Shown here in pieces: positions 15,134 through 15,178 of a DNA stretch of 15,178 bases. Where the stretch lies: assembly GCA_905214825.1 (NCBI GenBank), contig CAJMNV010000034.1, forward strand, positions 1-15,178, in the 5' to 3' direction. The first letter of the stretch is position 1, and every line of letters starts with the position of its first letter. The notes under the pieces were generated by a model. The model saw only the letters and a list, made by a program, of their open reading frames with translations, did no database searches and had not been told where the DNA came from. Source of the DNA: an uncultured bacterium. Lineage in GTDB: Bacteria > Bacillota > Clostridia > Lachnospirales > Anaerotignaceae. The translations under genes were made by a program, and so were the position numbers.

Positions 15134-15178
15134 GAACTATGAAAAGTATGAATATTTTTCTGTGCCAGCATGATAGCT

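Noticed and set aside
15139..15178. Possible start of a gene after addB (ATG AAA AGT ATG AAT ATT TTT)
   Set aside because: Only 13 codons are visible, there is no good ribosome binding site, and the sequence does not resemble the N-terminus of AddA. The window ends before anything can be decided.

Overview
The window looks like chromosomal DNA of a low-GC anaerobic Firmicute of the class Clostridia. The evidence is AT-rich DNA, strong AAGGAGG-type ribosome binding sites, TTGACA/TATAAT-type promoters, an AddB-type nuclease subunit, separate secD and secF genes beside a TIGR04086-family membrane protein, an LTA-synthase-like sulfatase and small ferredoxins. It reads as core and near-core genome: no insertion sequence, phage gene, CRISPR array, tRNA or rRNA was found.

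Layout. (1) 1-1036, minus strand: a small operon encoding a stand-alone 99-residue protein resembling EF-Tu domain 3, an unknown 164-residue protein with a TTG start, and the N-terminus of a HemW-like radical SAM protein interrupted by an in-frame stop. (2) 1116-3156, plus strand: a monocistronic membrane LTA-synthase/phosphoglycerol-transferase-like gene with a textbook promoter and terminator. (3) 3197-3568, minus: an unknown 123-residue protein behind a promoter with operator-like repeats. (4) 3750-4595, minus: a translationally coupled ferredoxin plus membrane polyferredoxin (NapH-like) pair. A TGTGA-N5-TCACA palindrome lies at about -41 of its promoter. (5) 4684-7428, minus: TIGR04086 membrane protein, secD, secF and a strong terminator. 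(6) 7488-8438, plus: a PHP-domain phosphoesterase. (7) 8453-9133, minus: a Crp/Fnr-family regulator. (8) 9134-9541: a 408-base gene-free stretch with a chain of hairpins, C-rich loops on the minus strand and a GNRA-capped intrinsic terminator; it is a candidate small RNA or a crp leader. (9) 9505-11640, minus: a lipoprotein with a C-terminal stalk domain and a membrane-anchored FMN_bind-like protein. (10) 11777-15133, plus: full-length addB; the neighbour beyond it is cut by the window edge.

How the parts may work together. SecD/SecF with the small membrane protein serve protein export. The ferredoxin/polyferredoxin pair and the FMN_bind-like protein are plausible electron-transfer parts. The Crp/Fnr regulator has the Arg-Glu...Arg recognition-helix residues that read TGTGA half sites in CRP, and the only good TGTGA palindrome noticed in the window sits at a class II activator position in front of the ferredoxin operon. 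That link is an inference. The most novel-looking element is the structured C-rich region just upstream of the regulator gene.
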